A stretch of DNA of 40,158 nucleotides from an uncultured Bacteroidales bacterium (lineage in GTDB: Bacteria > Bacteroidota > Bacteroidia > Bacteroidales > UBA932). This document shows positions 40,119 to 40,158 of the stretch, piece by piece (within the stretch, counting starts at the first letter, position 1; every line of letters starts with the position of its first letter). The notes below the pieces were generated by a model that worked only from the letters and a program-made list of their open reading frames with translations, had not been told where the DNA came from and ran no database searches. The DNA lies in contig ONSU01000021.1 in the NCBI GenBank assembly GCA_900320545.1, positions 1-40,158 of the forward strand, read 5' to 3'. The translations under genes were made by a program, and so were the position numbers.

Positions 40119-40158
40119 ATGAAAATTTATATTCCCATTGCCATCGCAGCGGTCCTTT
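40119..40158 (+). CDS. start of an unknown gene, cut by the window edge
   Basis: An ATG at 40119 opens the frame MKIYIPIAIAAVL, a positive charge followed by a hydrophobic stretch, as in a signal peptide or first membrane helix. It follows folC by 16 nt on the same strand. With 13 codons no family can be named. Confidence 0.45.
   Translation, partial: MKIYIPIAIAAVL

Overview
The window reads as a chromosomal segment of a fairly GC-rich member of the Bacteroidales. Three things in the sequence point there. Many genes are preceded by the Bacteroidetes promoter signature (TTTG about 19-20 nt upstream of TAnnTTTG) rather than by strong Shine-Dalgarno sites. Signal-peptide-bearing lipoproteins are numerous. 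Several families are typical of the group: a FISUMP-domain lipoprotein, a streptopain-type C10 peptidase, a golvesin/amidase-type giant secreted protein and a DUF6935-like lipoprotein. A Rikenellaceae-like or related high-GC lineage is my guess; genus cannot be read from this window.

Layout. 1-3.8 kb: the start of a TMEM43-like membrane gene (minus), two small envelope proteins (one a coiled-coil lipoprotein), then an NfeD-like protein, a flotillin and a small HTH regulator in one plus-strand unit ended by a strong terminator. 3.9-11.3 kb: a minus-strand operon of MsbA-type ABC exporter, VanZ-like protein, 1001-residue amidase/golvesin protein and lipoprotein, with a classic promoter, plus an M28-type peptidase with an altered active site and a probable CTG start. 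11.3-15.4 kb: TPR protein, metallo-beta-lactamase-fold hydrolase and FISUMP lipoprotein (plus). 15.4-18.7 kb: MATE transporter, phosphatidylserine-decarboxylase-family protein with a structured leader, and a lipoprotein (minus). 18.8-21.6 kb: a LOG-family protein, two REP-like or terminator hairpins sharing a 14-nt repeat, and a two-gene module of an unrecognised 140-residue protein overlapping a REP-associated (RAYT/Y1-type) transposase.

21.6-25.2 kb (minus): GH20 hexosaminidase, the SRP RNA gene, cytidine deaminase and a CoA-transferase/acetyl-CoA hydrolase. 25.3-31.2 kb (plus): mazG, an acyltransferase-like gene, prfA, queF, guaD, a lipoprotein and an SDR epimerase fused to a zinc ribbon, closed by a terminator shared with the convergent ppdK. 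31.3-38.7 kb (minus): ppdK, phoH, a stand-alone PurL-C-half-like protein, a small lipoprotein and a C10 peptidase; the last two are visibly AT-richer than their surroundings. 38.7 kb to the end: folC and the first codons of another gene.

Functionally the window mixes housekeeping genes (SRP RNA, RF1, folate, queuosine, nucleotide salvage and sanitation, PPDK) with envelope functions (exporter, flotillin/NfeD, peptidoglycan amidase-like protein, GH20, lipoproteins). The most unusual parts are the RAYT-like module with its hairpins, the altered M28 enzyme, the structured PSD leader, the isolated PurL-like protein and the C10 peptidase/lipoprotein pair.
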